Shown: piece by piece, positions 34,467 through 46,707 of the stretch
How the letters are laid out: each line of letters opens with the position of its first letter
Numbering within the stretch: position 1 is the stretch's first letter
DNA from: Rutpela maculata
Lineage: Eukaryota > Arthropoda > Insecta > Coleoptera > Cerambycidae
Direction of reading: 5' to 3'
Assembly: GCA_936432065.2 (NCBI GenBank)
Contig: OW386291.2
Location: 102,861,823 to 102,925,822 of the forward strand
Length of the DNA: 64,000 nucleotides
Program-made: the position numbers and the translations under genes
Notes under the pieces: generated by a model
What the model was told of the DNA's origin: nothing
Database searches by the model: none
What the model saw: only the letters and a program-made list of their open reading frames with translations

Positions 34467-35443
34467 TAACTTTTACATGCGATATCAGGTTACGATCCAC
34501 GTAACGAGTACACATTATTCATTATCTACTATTGGCCCTTGAAGGATTACCAAGTAATTACGAATAACCCTGTATAAATATAAAGTGAATGGAAAAAACA
34601 TCGCGATGTGATTTTCACTTGAAATTTAAATTCTACTGCAATCCAAATAACACACACGATATTTAAATAAAACGTATAGTTCCAATTTAAACTTATTTGT
34701 TTAGGATTATAGTGATCATTTTAAAAACACCAGAACTTATGTCGCAATTACCAAGGTTCACTTACTCCATTATTGATTTGAAACATTAACATAATAAACG
34801 TTAAAAAAACTAAAAAACATATTGTAATAAAACTAAAATTAGCATTCGCCTGAATCATGAGTGTAACTATATGCAGGTTTGCTAACTAAAAATCTCCCAT
34901 TAGCGCGGTTTTATGATTTTAATTTAAATTTCCATCAACCATTATTATTTTCGTACACTATTACACAATACACATCCGGCGTTAAATGAGATTTTCAATT
35001 TCCTTATTTACAAGGCAATTATTACGCTTTTTGCTGCTCGTTTTATGTACTCAGTTTAGCTCGAGAAATATTACTGACGAAATTGCTACATAGTATTAAT
35101 TTATAATTTCATCTGCAATAATTATTCACATGGTTAGTGCATACTGAAAGTACCTTTCATTAAATAATTTCGAATTCAATAAAATGTCTCATGTAATTTT
35201 TTTATCCTGCATGGACTTAAACGTAAGAGAGGTTCCACGCAATTCAAATGATTGTTCAGAAAATTACATTTCTAAGTGGATGATTTTTAATACATTCTTT
35301 ATTAATTATGTGATATCAACGATAAGGTAGAAGACTGTATTGGATAATATCTTTGTTTCATGTAAACGTATGGCAGAACATCCTGAGTGATGAAAAATTC
35401 TAGTCAATCTTTGACATTTATTTATTTTACACACTTTTCAACA
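34467..35443. other. No gene recognised
   Basis: AT-rich, no supported feature. Confidence 0.35.
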
Positions 35444-35805
35444 TAGTCCAGTCAACGGAGCACTAAAATGAGCAAAATCTCTAATTTGAGTGCTAATGAA
35501 TGGATTTTGATGGAACCTTGTGCAATGTGTTTGTAATGACGTTAATAAAAAAGTTGAAAAAGATTACAGTAGGGAATGATCGAAAGAGGTAGAAAACACC
35601 CCTTTTATCAAGGGTTCCGTAACTTGTAGTATTAGGTCAAAAATGAAAAAAATATATATTTACCTTTTCTCTTTCGATCATTTCCTACTCTAATCTTTTT
35701 TTCAACTTTTTTATTAAGGTCATTACAAACACATTGCACAAGGTTTCATCAAAATCCATTCATTAGCACTCAAATTAGATGTGAAACCCTCCGTTGACTA
35801 GACTA
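35444..35805. mobile_element. Foldback element, TAGTCCAGTCAACGG family, copy B
   Basis: Left end TAGTCCAGTCAACGGAG, right end CCGTTGACTAGACTA. Almost the whole 362 bp folds on itself, with arms sharing AAAATC near both ends, CCTTGTGCAATGTGTTTGTA and GATCATTTCCTACT-type blocks. It is the shortest copy and the cleanest palindrome. Confidence 0.85.
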
Positions 35806-36185
35806 ACAGGTAATTTCGGAATTGGAAACGCAAACCGATTCAATCGCTTGACTCAGATACAGCTAAGATATGTAAATATTATCCATATACCGGGTGTCTG
35901 AAAAGTCTAGAAACGGTCGAAAACTCAAAAAATACATTTTGGATCGAAAAATAAAAAAACATGTTTAATATTTTTTAAAAAGCTATCCAGTGTTACCAAA
36001 TTTGGCCCCCCTTCTCCACCTCCTCGAGGCTTGATGAAACATTGTCTGAGGCTATTCTTAACATATTGCATATTACGTTCCTTGAAAATTGGGTAGTGAA
36101 TTTTTCGCCATTATACAATTAAAGTCATAATTAATATTAATCTTCAGGCATCTTGTAAGATAATTACGGCCACATGGTAACGTTA
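35806..36185. other. Noncoding; single repeat end near 35890
   Basis: CCGGGTGTCTGAAAAGTCTA at 35891 looks like one end of an insect-type DNA transposon, but I found no partner end. Confidence 0.35.
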
Positions 36186-36540
36186 AAAAAAAAATTTGAG
36201 AATTTTTTTTTCAGATAAGCTTTAGAATGTCATGAAATATCGAGATTTTAGGTTTCAGCAAAAAAATAATTTCTGTCTGTCTGTCGGTCTGCCTGTAACT
36301 TCTTTTTTATGCGCACGATTACTTTAGAATGGTTTAAAGATATTGACTTGCAATTTAATACGCGTATGTATTATAACGAGACCTGGAACTATATTTCGAT
36401 CTTATTTCAAGTATTATATTATTAAAGTTCTATGAACAATTATTTTCACATGGTGGAGTGAAAATTTCTATTCGTTATAAGAGACCTGGATAGGAAATCT
36501 GGATGTGGAGGTAGTGGTTTCTTAGACTGTGGTTTCCTTG
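36186..36540 (-). mobile_element. ACTTCCACATCCAG-family MITE, reversed and internally deleted
   Basis: The reverse complement reads AGAAACCACTACCTCCACAT then CCAGATTTC at the 36510-36530 end. GATTTTAGGTTTCAGC, TGTCTGTCGGTCTGCCTGT and GTGCGCATAA-type blocks lie towards 36240. The middle third present in the copies at 21, 48 and 51 kb is missing. Confidence 0.7.
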
Positions 36541-37935
36541 AAGGTAATGAAATATTAACAGTGCCTAATATTTTCTGTATACTGAATGTGTTACGTACTT
36601 GGAGATGTGCTACAAATTCTTAGGTATAATAGTATATTATTTTATTAGGAGTCAAAGTGATACTTTTGTGAGGAGTCTGTAGGTTTATGCAGAGATGGAT
36701 GGGGTTAGTCCAATCGGCCCTGGCAATTTTAGAGAATCGGCCCAATCAAGCACGGAACTAGAACCTCTTTAAGTGGGCCAGGGAAGAATTTTTTTTTTTT
36801 TTTTGGTGGGTCAAGGCATAAGGGGAAAAATGCGCCGCAAACGAAAATTTTGTATTTTTCAAGTTCAAACGCTCTAAAATGAAAAGTTAGAAATTCGAGT
36901 AGCAAAAATATTTTCTTCGAAAAATAGATTTCGTGAAAGAAATTTTCCTTTTTTTCATGCAATTACAAAAATTACTTAAGGTTCAAAGTACTAACCCGTA
37001 GTCTGACTTAACCACGGTATAAAGCAGACTGCTACCGTCTTGGTAACATTAAAAACGCCACCAAACATCCATACTCTTTATTAAAATTTATTGACAATGA
37101 AAAACAAAGAACGAAATAAAAAATGTAAACATTTTAACAGTATAACAATAAATAATAAATCAATTATGACTAATATTGTATACATAAACATCTCGAAACA
37201 TCAAAAAAAAAAACAAAAAAATAATTCTAAAGTTTCAGAGGTCAAAAGAAAAAGAAAGAACTTTCTTAAGCAAGCTTGCAGAATATGGGACGAACATGCA
37301 AAATTATTAAGTTAATAACTTTTTATAAATGACATCTGGCATTTATGTCAGTTGCCGAGTTTTTAAGATAGCAGCCTGAAAGTCACATCTGAGACTTCTT
37401 TCGTTCTAAGTAAAAATTAAGGAGGGAAAAGAGCTGTCGTTTAAATTTCTTTTAGCCGTCGGGTTTCTTATCCGCCGGAACAAATGCCTATTTACCTCGG
37501 ACCGCCCCCAGAGACACCCGCCCGACCGGCCTTTTTCCCGTTTGCCCCCCTTTCCCATCCACCCCTGGGTTTATCACAAGTATGTATGTAATTGCCAGAC
37601 TCACTTTGTTCGTCTGGCAATTACAGACGAGTCACAACAAGTGGCTTTTACTCCGAATAAAACATGCTATTTTTTCTTCAAACGTCGGTTATCTATAAAC
37701 AAAATAAAGATAAGAAAATTCGAATTTCACCACCAAAAACGCATGTGTTAATATCGTATGGCCGGCGTATTAAATAAAATACGCTTTGCTATGAAATTAC
37801 TTTTTCTGCCGCTCACAGCGTCAGAAAAAGTACTTTTACCTCCGTTGTTAATGGCAACGCACAGCCCACAGTGGGCCGAAAATTTCAAAAAGTGGCCAAA
37901 AATCTAATTTTCTCATAGACTGATTAACAATCACA
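36541..37935. other. No gene recognised
   Basis: A poly-T run at 36789-36805 and a C-rich patch at 37500-37565. Open frames here are AT-rich or repeat-like with no motifs. Confidence 0.35.
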
Positions 37936-39597
37936 TATACAGTATGTTTCACTTCTCATGAAGACACCCCGTATCTTTTTTATTTGTAGCCGAATTCATT
38001 TCAAATTTTTATCAGCCATACAACTCCATAAGACGACTTTATTCAACACACAAATGCCGCCTAGATCTAAAACGCCGGCCTACTGCGATAAAAAGAATAT
38101 CGCTATTTTCGAGAAATCATAGTAGTCTTAGAGATAGACAAAAATTTTGTTAATAAAAGTTGTTCGGAATCACTTGACATGCCCCCTGTAAAATTTGGTG
38201 AACATCGAAATATTAAGAAAAAAAAAATTTTGTTTCACTTCTCCTGTATCTTTTTTATTTGTGACCGAATTCATTTCAAATTTTTATCAGCCTTACAACT
38301 CCATAAGACGACTTTATTCAACACATAAATGCCGCCTAGATCTAAAACGCCGACCTACTGTGATAAAAAGGATATAGCTATTTTCGAGAAATCATAGTAT
38401 GCTTAGAGATAGACAAAAATTTTGTTAATAAAAGTTGTTCGGAATCACTTGATATGCCACCCTGTAAAATTTTGTGAAAATCGGAATATTTTCAAAGAAA
38501 AAAATTGTTGTTTCACTTCTCGTGAAAACACTTTTGTATCTTTTTTATTTGTGGCCGAATTCATTTCAAATTTTCATCAGCCATACAACTTCATAGGGCG
38601 ATTTTATCTAACATCTAAAGAGAACTTTTTCCAACAAATGAAAGTTGTGAACAAAAATCGGCATTTAATAAAACGCTAAAAGGGACACTTTATTATTACA
38701 CTATTACATACACATCAACTTAAATGTAATATTGTTTTCTTTTTTTCAATAGTTTTATAATACTTGGAAATCTGTATGTATGTATGTATGTATTATGTAT
38801 GAATGAATCAAATTTACCCACCTCCCATTATCCAATCGAGCTGAAATTTTGCATACACCTGTAATTAAATAATAAATAATTTCAATAATAATTGTGTATG
38901 ACTTTCATTTGCTGTAAAAAGTTCTCTTTATGTGTTAGATAGAATCGTCTCATGGAGTTCTATAACTGATGAAAATTTGAATTTGAAAAATGAATTCGGC
39001 TACAAATAAAAAAGATACAAGGATGTCTTCACGAGAAGTGAAAGAAAAAATTTTTTTTTTTTAAATATTCCTATTTTCACAAAATTTTACAGGGGGGCAT
39101 ATCTAGTGATTCTGAACAACTTTCAGTAACACAATTTTCTGTCTAGCGATTTTCTTTTTATCGCAGTAGGCCGGCGTTTTAGATCTAGGTAGCATTTATG
39201 TGTTGAGTAAAGTGACCTTATGGAGTTGTATAAAAATTTGAAATGATGGCTGATAAAAATTTGAAATGAATTTGGTCACAAATAAAGAAGATACAGGGGG
39301 TGTCTTCACGAGAAGTGAAACAAAAATTTTTTTTTTCGAAAATATTCCGATTTTCACAAAATTTTACAGGCAGGCATATCAAGTGATTCCGAACAACTTT
39401 TATTAACAAAATTTTTGTGTATCTCTAAGCCTACTATGATTTCTCGAAAATTGCTATTTTGTTTTTATCGCAGTAGGCCGGCGTTTTAGATCTAGGCGTC
39501 TTATGGAGTTGTATGGCTGATAAAAATTTGAAATGAATTCGGCCACAAATAAAAAAGATACAGAGGTGTCTTCATGAGAAGTGAAACACACTGTATA
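37936..39597. mobile_element. FB-like element: three direct units facing three inverted units
   Basis: Ends TATACAGTATGTTTCACTTC and its complement at 39597. From the left, units start at about 37943, 38235 and 38510 (GTTTCACTTCTC, GAATTCATTTCAAATTTT, TAGATCTAAAACGCCG, TTGTTCGGAATCACTTGA). From the right the same units run inverted, beginning near 39580, 39315 and 39040. The middle (38690-38900) has (GTAT)n and TCAAATTTACCCACC. TA at both ends suggests a Tc1/mariner-type target. Units are 270-290 bp. No protein. Confidence 0.85.
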
Positions 39598-39989
39598 ATG
39601 AGGGAAAAATAATTTAAAAAATAAATGTTTTTAGGGGTTGTTTTCCGAAAAATTGTGTATTTCAGCTTTTTTCGGTTGGAAGTTATAGCAAGCCATTTGA
39701 ATAAGACTGAAAAACCAATTATAAATATATTTATTATCGGGGGTTGCTTTTAGGGTTTGTTACTATATATATTGGCATATTAATTTTTTTTAGCGTTATC
39801 AAAAACCGCTTAGTTAGCCCATTGAAAAATATGAAAAAATATTTACTCCCAGAGGCGACTTTCAGGGGTTGTAAGAGTATATAGAATGAAAATGAACTGA
39901 ATTTTTTTCTAAAAATTCCTTGAACAGGTCAAATTTTATTGATAATAGATACTAATTATAACTTCAAAGGATATTATAAAGATAAAAAG
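39598..39989. other. No gene recognised
   Basis: Several AGGGGTTG motifs (39635, 39729, 39856) suggest an old repeat. Nothing else. Confidence 0.3.
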
Positions 39990-40207
39990 TTATTTAACAG
40001 TTGGCTCCGCATCCCCTTGCATCAAGTGAGCGATACTACAAAACTTTGAATTGATATTCTTCAATTTTAACACGGCGTCTTCATCACTCTCGATTTTATA
40101 TTGTCCCACCAAATAACTGAATAGATACTCCGTTCGATTTGAACGACCTAAACCATTCTTTTCATGCAAGACGTCAAAAAGTTGCCTTCTGGTCACTATT
40201 TTCACTC
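39990..40207 (-). CDS. Possible terminal exon, unknown protein
   Basis: Minus strand: a pyrimidine-rich run and TTTTTTTTAG (acceptor-like) precede a frame reading VKIVTRRQLFDVLHEKNGL, GRSNRTEYLFSYLVGQYKIE, SDEDAVLKLKNINSKFCSIA, HLMQGDAEPTVK and a stop at 39990. The mixed hydrophilic composition, lack of stops and acceptor-like start are unlike the surrounding AT-rich pseudo-frames. I do not recognise the protein. No upstream exon could be placed, so it may be a gene relic, part of a transposon gene, or chance. Confidence 0.3.
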
Positions 40208-42177
40208 TAAAAAAAATTGGTACCACTACAGAAGAGAATAAATGTAAATCTGAAGACAAAACTAAAGTAAAGACCAGAACCGGCATCAGTTATAGGCTAA
40301 CTTTATTTTCTGTCAAGTCAAATAAAATATCGCAAATATGGAATAGAAATCAGTAGATTTTACATCTTAAATTATAAAATAAAATGTGCAGTTACGGTTT
40401 CAGAATGCATGCGTTCGTTACGGTTGGTGCATATTCATGAACAAGACCTAAGCGAAATCGATATATCTTAAAAAGGCACTTGAACGCGCCTATCAAATTT
40501 TAATATGTTATTAGGGAATATTCAATCTTTTAGTTTTTTAGTTCAAGCCGGATCTGGCCTGGAAATTTTTATGGCTAAACATAAATTTAAATTATAACAT
40601 AAAATATTCAATAAAATCAACTACATACTTATTTTATCTGTAGGTATAGACTCTTTTTAGTTTGTCTCGTATGTATATATAACATGAAAATACATACCTT
40701 GAGGAAGTTTTCTGTACAATTAAACTTTTGATTCAAACGCTTTATAACACGCAATCACTGGTTGAGAGTTGGCAATATAATCAACGAACGCTTGTGTTTG
40801 TATGGACATTACAAGAAAGTCTGTGTTTGGGAGCAGATAGCTGAACGAAAATACCTTCTACCTGCTCAGAAAACATGCATTATCTATTTTTCTAAGTACC
40901 TGCAAATTCTGTTAACGGTGCTATTACTTTTATAAATATCGATTTTTAGCCGCTTTTCGAATTTTCTGGCCCACTGTGCAGCCGTCCGAAAAGTCAAACT
41001 TTAATGTGATGAAATAGGTTAAGAAATGTCATGTTTTTCTGGCGTCTGAGGAAAAAATACATTTTGTATGGACTCACCTCAATATAGTTGCATAGATATT
41101 TGCAATAACCTACCACGAATTTAAAATAAATTCATTCGTATAACTCATTTAAAAATGAAGTTAGAATAGTTATAGGTATATCGGCTATCGGTATTGGCAG
41201 GTTTTTCAATGTATAATATTTGTCCGTGTATGTAAAACGTCTATTGTTTTTATTCACATATTTATTGTTTGTTTAATGGTTATGTATAATAATTTTTATA
41301 TTCGTACTTTTTAAAAACGTTGGTTTTATTTTCTAATTTATACAATTGTATTTTTAATTTTTATTCGGCATGCCATAATGTACATGCAATGAAAGTGCTA
41401 ATAAAGATTCATCTATCTATCTATAAATATGATATTTGAGAAATACAGCACACCCTAATGTTTTATAATAATCTCATATGATTTTAATTGCTTTCTAAAT
41501 TTACTTCAAAAAACTCTCTTCCTGTTTGTATAACGTGGTTTGTGTCAATATTTATGGTTAATTGCCCTCCGCTTAAAATAAAATTATATTACAAACACTT
41601 TTATATGATAGACAATAGGTGTACACATTTTACCTAATTAAAGATTTTAATCTCATTATGAACAAATCGCTATATTTAAACCAATTTGTATGTATGTGTA
41701 TGTGTTCGTTTTTATGGGGCCTGTAATTTATAGCATACACAAATCTAATAGGACTATTGCATAATTGGCAAATAATTTTGGAAAGTGTTACTAAAATAAA
41801 TACGAATAAGCATATTACGTGTATGAAAGGTCATTTTACGCAATAATGCAAAATAATGATCCCGCCTATAGAATAAATAATACGGCAAAACAATTCCAAA
41901 AACCACAGCAAACACAATAATGGCTGCGATACATTAATGTTTTCAACAGTGTGTAATTTTCATTGTTATAAATCACACTTTACTAACCAGACTTGTATCA
42001 TAGTAGGCCAAAAGCTCTGGAAACACCAACATTTCGTAATCCATGGCGAATTATAAACTTTCTAGCACTGGAAACACTGAAACTCACTGAAAAAACTTAT
42101 TATTTTCCACTGACCGCGAAAGGCTTCTCGATTCGGCGCGAGGAACAAACATGAACTAAAATTGACTAGTTTTTTGG
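40208..42177. other. No gene recognised
   Basis: AT-rich, with short (ATCT)n at 41407-41425. No supported feature. Confidence 0.35.
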
Positions 42178-42369
42178 ATGGAAGCAGACATGTTTGTTTA
42201 TATTACCACGTCTGAAGTAAAGCATAACCCAACTTTAACGGCATGCAGAGATTTTCATGATTTCATGTGCGCACGACCTGAAATATACGCCGCTGAAAGG
42301 TTGGTCGGTTCTGAACGATTAAATGCTGTTGAGTATTGGCAGGATTTAAAACACTCTGGAAGCAATTAA
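42178..42369 (+). CDS. Possible exon or relic, weak M13-peptidase likeness
   Basis: A 63-codon frame contains NPTLTACRDFHDFMCARPEI then LVGSERLNAVEYWQDLKHSG and a stop. CxDFxxFxC recalls the conserved start of the M13 (neprilysin) ectodomain, where the pattern is CxDFYxFxCG. The zinc-binding HExxH region is not here and the Gly after the second Cys is Ala. The hit is one short motif, so chance or an exon relic are both possible. The upstream MEADMFVYITTSEVK gives no signal or membrane segment. Confidence 0.22.
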   Translation: MEADMFVYITTSEVKHNPTLTACRDFHDFMCARPEIYAAERLVGSERLNAVEYWQDLKHSGSN

Positions 42370-43234
42370 ATTATATTTAAAAGCGTGAAATGAGACATTT
42401 TTGGTGTGATTTTATGACTAACATTTGTATCGCTTATGTTATGGTACTTAAAATGAAACTGTGGTGTGTGACTCTTAATGTCATGTTACCATAGGTCAGT
42501 GGTAGGTTATTGTTTTGTAGGCCAGTCTGATTGATTTGAAACTTACTTTAATTCGTTTACACATTTTTAATATGTATTAGGATTGTGCGTCACTTTTTTG
42601 CGTCGCGCAGTCCTTGGATACGAATACTGTCTAAACTGCCGGAGACAGACTGAAACTGCATAGTAAAACTGAATTTGCAGAGGGAAAAACGTCTAAGGAA
42701 AACGGGAGTGTCGGTGCTTTATAGAATTAACAGGTAAGTGGTGAAAATACATTTTACTTGTAAAGAGCGTTCTTGTTATATACATATTGCTGTAAGTATG
42801 CGTGAAGACACTTGAAAGAAGAGATTGCGTTCTGCAAAAAAATTCAATGCGATTTCGAATTTTTACGACCACTTGTTGCTTTTTTTCCATTTTTTAATTT
42901 CAGCTCGTAACATTTAAACAAAATACAATAAAATGTAAGCATTATACATACTTCGACGGATTATTGCATTTTTTATATAATTTTTGAATATTCTATAATA
43001 GTGCACTTTTCGCAATTTTTTTGAAAATAAGTAATTTTTAAGTCTAATTACTATACTTATAATTTTAATAATAATGCCGATAATGCCATTTTGATTAGCG
43101 AAGCGTTCTTGAGTGTACCATGCGGTATTTTTGTATTCATAGAATTTTAACAAAGATTAAAACACGCTTCATTTACATTTTCTTTTAATAATAATTTTAA
43201 TAATAAATTACCTTTATTTCAGTATTATACATTA
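42370..43234. other. No gene recognised
   Basis: AT-rich, no supported feature. Confidence 0.35.
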
Positions 43235-43556
43235 ATACAACACATAGGGCGAAGTCTGAAAATGTTTCATAACTCTTATATTTAGTGATCGATTTGTTTT
43301 CCAAAACAATAAGGTTCTTCCTCCAGTTAATACTAAGTTACTGTCAGAATTTCAATACAATCAGACCTTCTGTGTTAAGTGATCGTTTTTAAAAGGAACT
43401 GGAAGGACGGACGTATGGACAGACGGACATTTTGAAGGAATTCGATCAGTAATACAATAACAATAAACTTTTTTCTCTACGAGCAATATTTACGGTTTTA
43501 GAAATGTGACAATCAAATGCAATATTCTCGTCGTATTCGTACTTGCGAAGAGTTTA
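43235..43556 (-). mobile_element. Partial copy of the TTATACTCTTCG-family element
   Basis: Its reverse complement reads CTCTTCGCAAGTACGAATAC, then ATATTGCATTTGATTGTCAC, AAAATGTCCGTCTGTCC and AGTAACTTAGTATTAACTGG, matching 5216-5470. It is a truncated half without the tRNA-like part. Confidence 0.7.
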
Positions 43557-43959
43557 ATAATGAAACTGTGAATCTTAATGTTATATTTATATAATGTAAT
43601 ATTTATAAATATCACTGTCATATTATTGTAAATGCCATTACACAGGTATTGTTGTCAACAAACAATATAAAACTCTTTTATGCATTATTTTTAACAAATT
43701 CAAAATAACTTTTTGGAAATCTCCTTTACTAAATTGAAACTCGAGGGTTTCCTACGCTATTAAAAATGTATCACATTTAACGAGGCACAACGAAAAATTT
43801 CGAAACATTTTTAGATCAAAAGTAGTTTAGATTCGAAGAGGGAAAATTGGTATTATTTATTTTTGACTCAATAGACGTTCTTAATCCTTAATTGTATCTG
43901 ACTTCAATTTTGCAATAGATACTAAAGAAAATAATTAGAGGATTTTTGGATTTTTCCAC

Positions 43960-45036
43960 TTGAGCCCACCCTGACTGTCCGTGTACCCCCTCCCCCGATC
44001 CTTGGGAACAATGTATTTCATAAAGATTAAAGACTAAGGAACAATTTTAGACATGTCCCCCAAAAAAAATTGGCTGCACTTTCAAAATGGCGACCGTTTA
44101 AAAAAAATTGCAAATATTGCTTTTGTCATTTAATACAAAAACTAAAAAAGATGGAGAAAATCTTTCAGCACAAAAAACAAAGTGCATAAAATTTTCTACA
44201 ATTTTATTCCTATACAATATTTGGATAGGAGTTACCATTTTCCAGATAAATGATTCATCTTAAAATAAAATATAAAATTCAATTCGCTTTCAGATTCACT
44301 ATCACTGTGTCCCGATACATCGAATATTTCTTTCAAGTCTTCTTCCTCTATTGCTTCATTTATAATATCGTTATCATTCTCACTTTCGTCTATTATGATT
44401 TGATTTGGAATCATCTCCTGAAGAATTTCAGGAAGCGATTGAGGCAGTATTTTATCTGTTGAACACCAAAGAGGTTCTCCATTTTCTTGCCATCCAAGGC
44501 TTTGGAATATTGTGAATAACTTCGTCGGATAATCACCAAATACGCGTTTGGTAAACACTCCTTTTAATATGCTCGATAAAGCATTGTCACCTCATTTCTG
44601 TCTAATGGCAATTAATAAATGATTGAAGGCCCAGTAATGCCGAACATTTTTGAGGTCCATACTCTTCTGCTAATGCGGATATGTTAATAAGCCTTCTTTT
44701 ATTACCAAATCCGGTATCAAAGAGTAATTTACATTTAATTTTATTGGAATGAGCCAGCAGAATCCAAAAGATATCACTATCAACACTTTTAACCCTAATC
44801 TGTTCATAACCCATTGTTACCGTTTTCGAGATAAATGTCTGCAAATTATAATATTATTATTATTATTATTAATTTTTTTCAGTTTATTTTTTTTTGTTAT
44901 GTTAACAATATAAAGTTATATTGTACGCCTTACAATAATTGTCACAGTTATATGGCCGCCATTTTGAAAATACAGCCAGTTTTTTTTGGACATGTCTTAA
45001 ATGGTTTTTTAGGCTTTAATCTTTATGAAAAACGTA
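43960..45036. mobile_element. Inverted-repeat element carrying a CXC-family gene fragment
   Basis: The left arm 43960-44255 (GAGCCCACCCTGACTGTCCG, CCGATCCTTGGGAACAAT, AGACATGTC, TTTCAAAATGGCG) is repeated inverted at 44945-45036 (CGCCATTTTGAAAATACAGC, GGACATGTCTTAAAT). Between them is a coding segment on the minus strand. The part 44815-44955 recurs reversed at 11811-11935 and there joins directly to the arm, so the 11-kb relative lacks the coding segment. Confidence 0.7.
44255..44830 (-). pseudogene. CXC-family gene fragment, copy 4 (PIN-like part)
   Basis: Minus strand: MGYEQIRVKSVDSDIFWILL (about 44815-44755), FDTGFGNKRRLINISALAEE, GPQKCSALLGLQSFINCH; then in shifted frames CFIEHIKRSVYQTRIW and GWQENGEPLWCSTDKILPQ, ending in an acidic run (EEDLKEIFDVSGHSDSESES). 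The VDSD pair and the ALLGLxxFxxC block recall the Asp-bearing segments of PIN/XPG-like nucleases. The HIKRxxYQ and GEPLW blocks follow in the order I associate with this uncharacterised family. Two frameshifts and stops. The CXC tail is absent here. Confidence 0.5.
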
Positions 45037-45229
45037 CAGCTGGAGAGGGCTCCCCGACTAATAACTTTTTACTCGATACTATCAGAGAAAGAAAATGCTA
45101 GATACATAAATGTTTATTTTGATTTATTACTAAACAATATTTCAGATGTTTATTATCAACTTGTGATATACACATTTATTTAGCAAACCTATTCTACTCA
45201 ATAAAAAAACTAAAAAACACGCTTTTATA
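45037..45229. other. Short noncoding spacer
   Basis: Nothing supported. Confidence 0.3.
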
Positions 45230-45519
45230 AATACTGTACTAAAAAGCAAAAAATAATCATTGAACCTGCTCTCTCTGCCTATCCCGTAAGAGCTTTAGTG
45301 TAAGTTGAGTATAAAAGCATGGGGCGTTTTTCTTAGGCTATTTTGAACAGGTTCGATAATTAAAACACTGAAGACATCATTAGATTAAATGAAAAACACC
45401 CCACGTTTTTATACTCAAATATTTTACTTAATTACAATCATGGTTTACACTAAGGCCCTTACGGGGTAGGCAGAGAGAACAGGTTCGATGATTATTTTTT
45501 GCTTTTTAATGCAGTATTT
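45230..45519. mobile_element. 290-bp palindromic MITE
   Basis: AATACTGTACTAAAAAGCAA at the left pairs with TTGCTTTTTAATGCAGTATT at the right. The match continues through CTCTCTGCCTATCCCGTAAG and the inner GCATGGGGCGTTTTTC/GAAAAACACCCCACG, so the whole element folds. No coding content. Confidence 0.85.
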
Positions 45520-46303
45520 GTAAAGTTTTTTCAAATTTTTAAACTATTAGTTAGTTTTTTTACATTTTAGTCTTATATTTAAGGAGATAATTTTGGCACT
45601 TTTGACACTTATATAAAGAATTCGAATATTTATAATCTGCGGCCTCTAAAATTTCCAGATATCGATTTTCATACGATCAGACCATAAATTACACAATTTA
45701 TCCGCCATTTTGACGCCACCATTTTGGATTGTTAAATTTGGACCGTATAATTGTAATCTGCAAGCTCGATAACCCACAGATACCGATTTTCAATCAAATC
45801 CGATGATAATTGACAAAACCTATCCTCCATGTTGACGCCGCCATTTTGAATTTTTAAGTTTTGATCACATATTTCTTTCCTACTTATTGATACTCATGTC
45901 AAGGGGGTTGTAAAGAAAATGATAATCTGTCGGGGCGGCGGCCATTTTGAACATTTATAATATTGAGTATACTATGTTGTATTTTCATCAGATCTACACA
46001 GAATTGTCAAGTTTCATGATGATACAACAATTAGAAATGGGTGAAATTCAGTTCCTTAGACCTTATTACTTACCTACATAGATAGTTGGTTACAGCGTGT
46101 TAAAAACAAAAAGCATTTGTCTGAAGTATTTATATAGACAGTAACTTTCTGGTTAGCAGTGTGTTAGTTAATTTGTCATTTTTCTCTAATAGCAAAATTA
46201 CTTGCAGGAACAAAAATTTCGATATTTTCTTTAATATCTTGCAAACAACTTGAAGATAGATACAAAAGTTGCGTTGTATCTTTCGCTGAATAAGATGCGT
46301 GGA
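45520..46303. repeat. Diverged tandem units of ~122 bp (CCGCCATTTTGA family)
   Basis: Units at about 45632-45753 and 45754-45866, with a partial third from 45925, share TAATCTGC, CAGATATCGATTTTCA and a GCCGCCATTTTGAATTTTTA-type block. The remaining sequence to 46303 is featureless. Confidence 0.55.
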
Positions 46304-46530
46304 TAAAAAAAACCGCTGCCTAAGGAATCATTACTTCCACATCCAGATTTCCTACCCAAGTCAGGTACGACAACAAAAATGTTGATGATATATTTGCACT
46401 ACACTATATGGAAATAATTGTACATAGAACGTTAATAATATAATATTTGAAATCGTCTAGCCCAAAAACCCATAAAATGATATGACACATCAATAGTGGG
46501 GTGGGGGTGTTGATAATAGGGAAGTGAACA
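46304..46530 (+). mobile_element. ACTTCCACATCCAG-family MITE, 3'-truncated copy
   Basis: AAAACCGCTGCCTAAGGAAT, TTACTTCCACATCCAGATTT and the AATAATATAATATTTGAAAT block match the left third of the copies at 21, 48 and 51 kb, then the match stops near 46530. Confidence 0.75.
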
Positions 46531-46707
46531 TTATTTTAACGTCATTTCCACAAGGTTACTTTGTGACTTTTACCGTAATACTAATGTTGACGATTGCTGA
46601 AATGCCGTTCTATCAGTAGCGATGCGTACGGGGCAAAATGTAACGCCTTTAACTTTGTCAAAAAAAGCAATGCACTCGTGTCATAGACAAGGCTGAAATT
46701 CTTTTTG
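46531..46707. other. Short noncoding spacer
   Basis: Nothing supported. Confidence 0.3.

Noticed and set aside
37936..39597. CRISPR-like array (regularly spaced repeats)
   Set aside because: Units are nearly 300 bp, mirrored about a centre, with no short repeat-spacer pattern; it is a foldback element in animal DNA.
42178..42369. Confident neprilysin (M13) gene
   Set aside because: Only one CxDFxxFxC motif supports it; the zinc site and other exons are not present, so it is kept as a weak candidate only.
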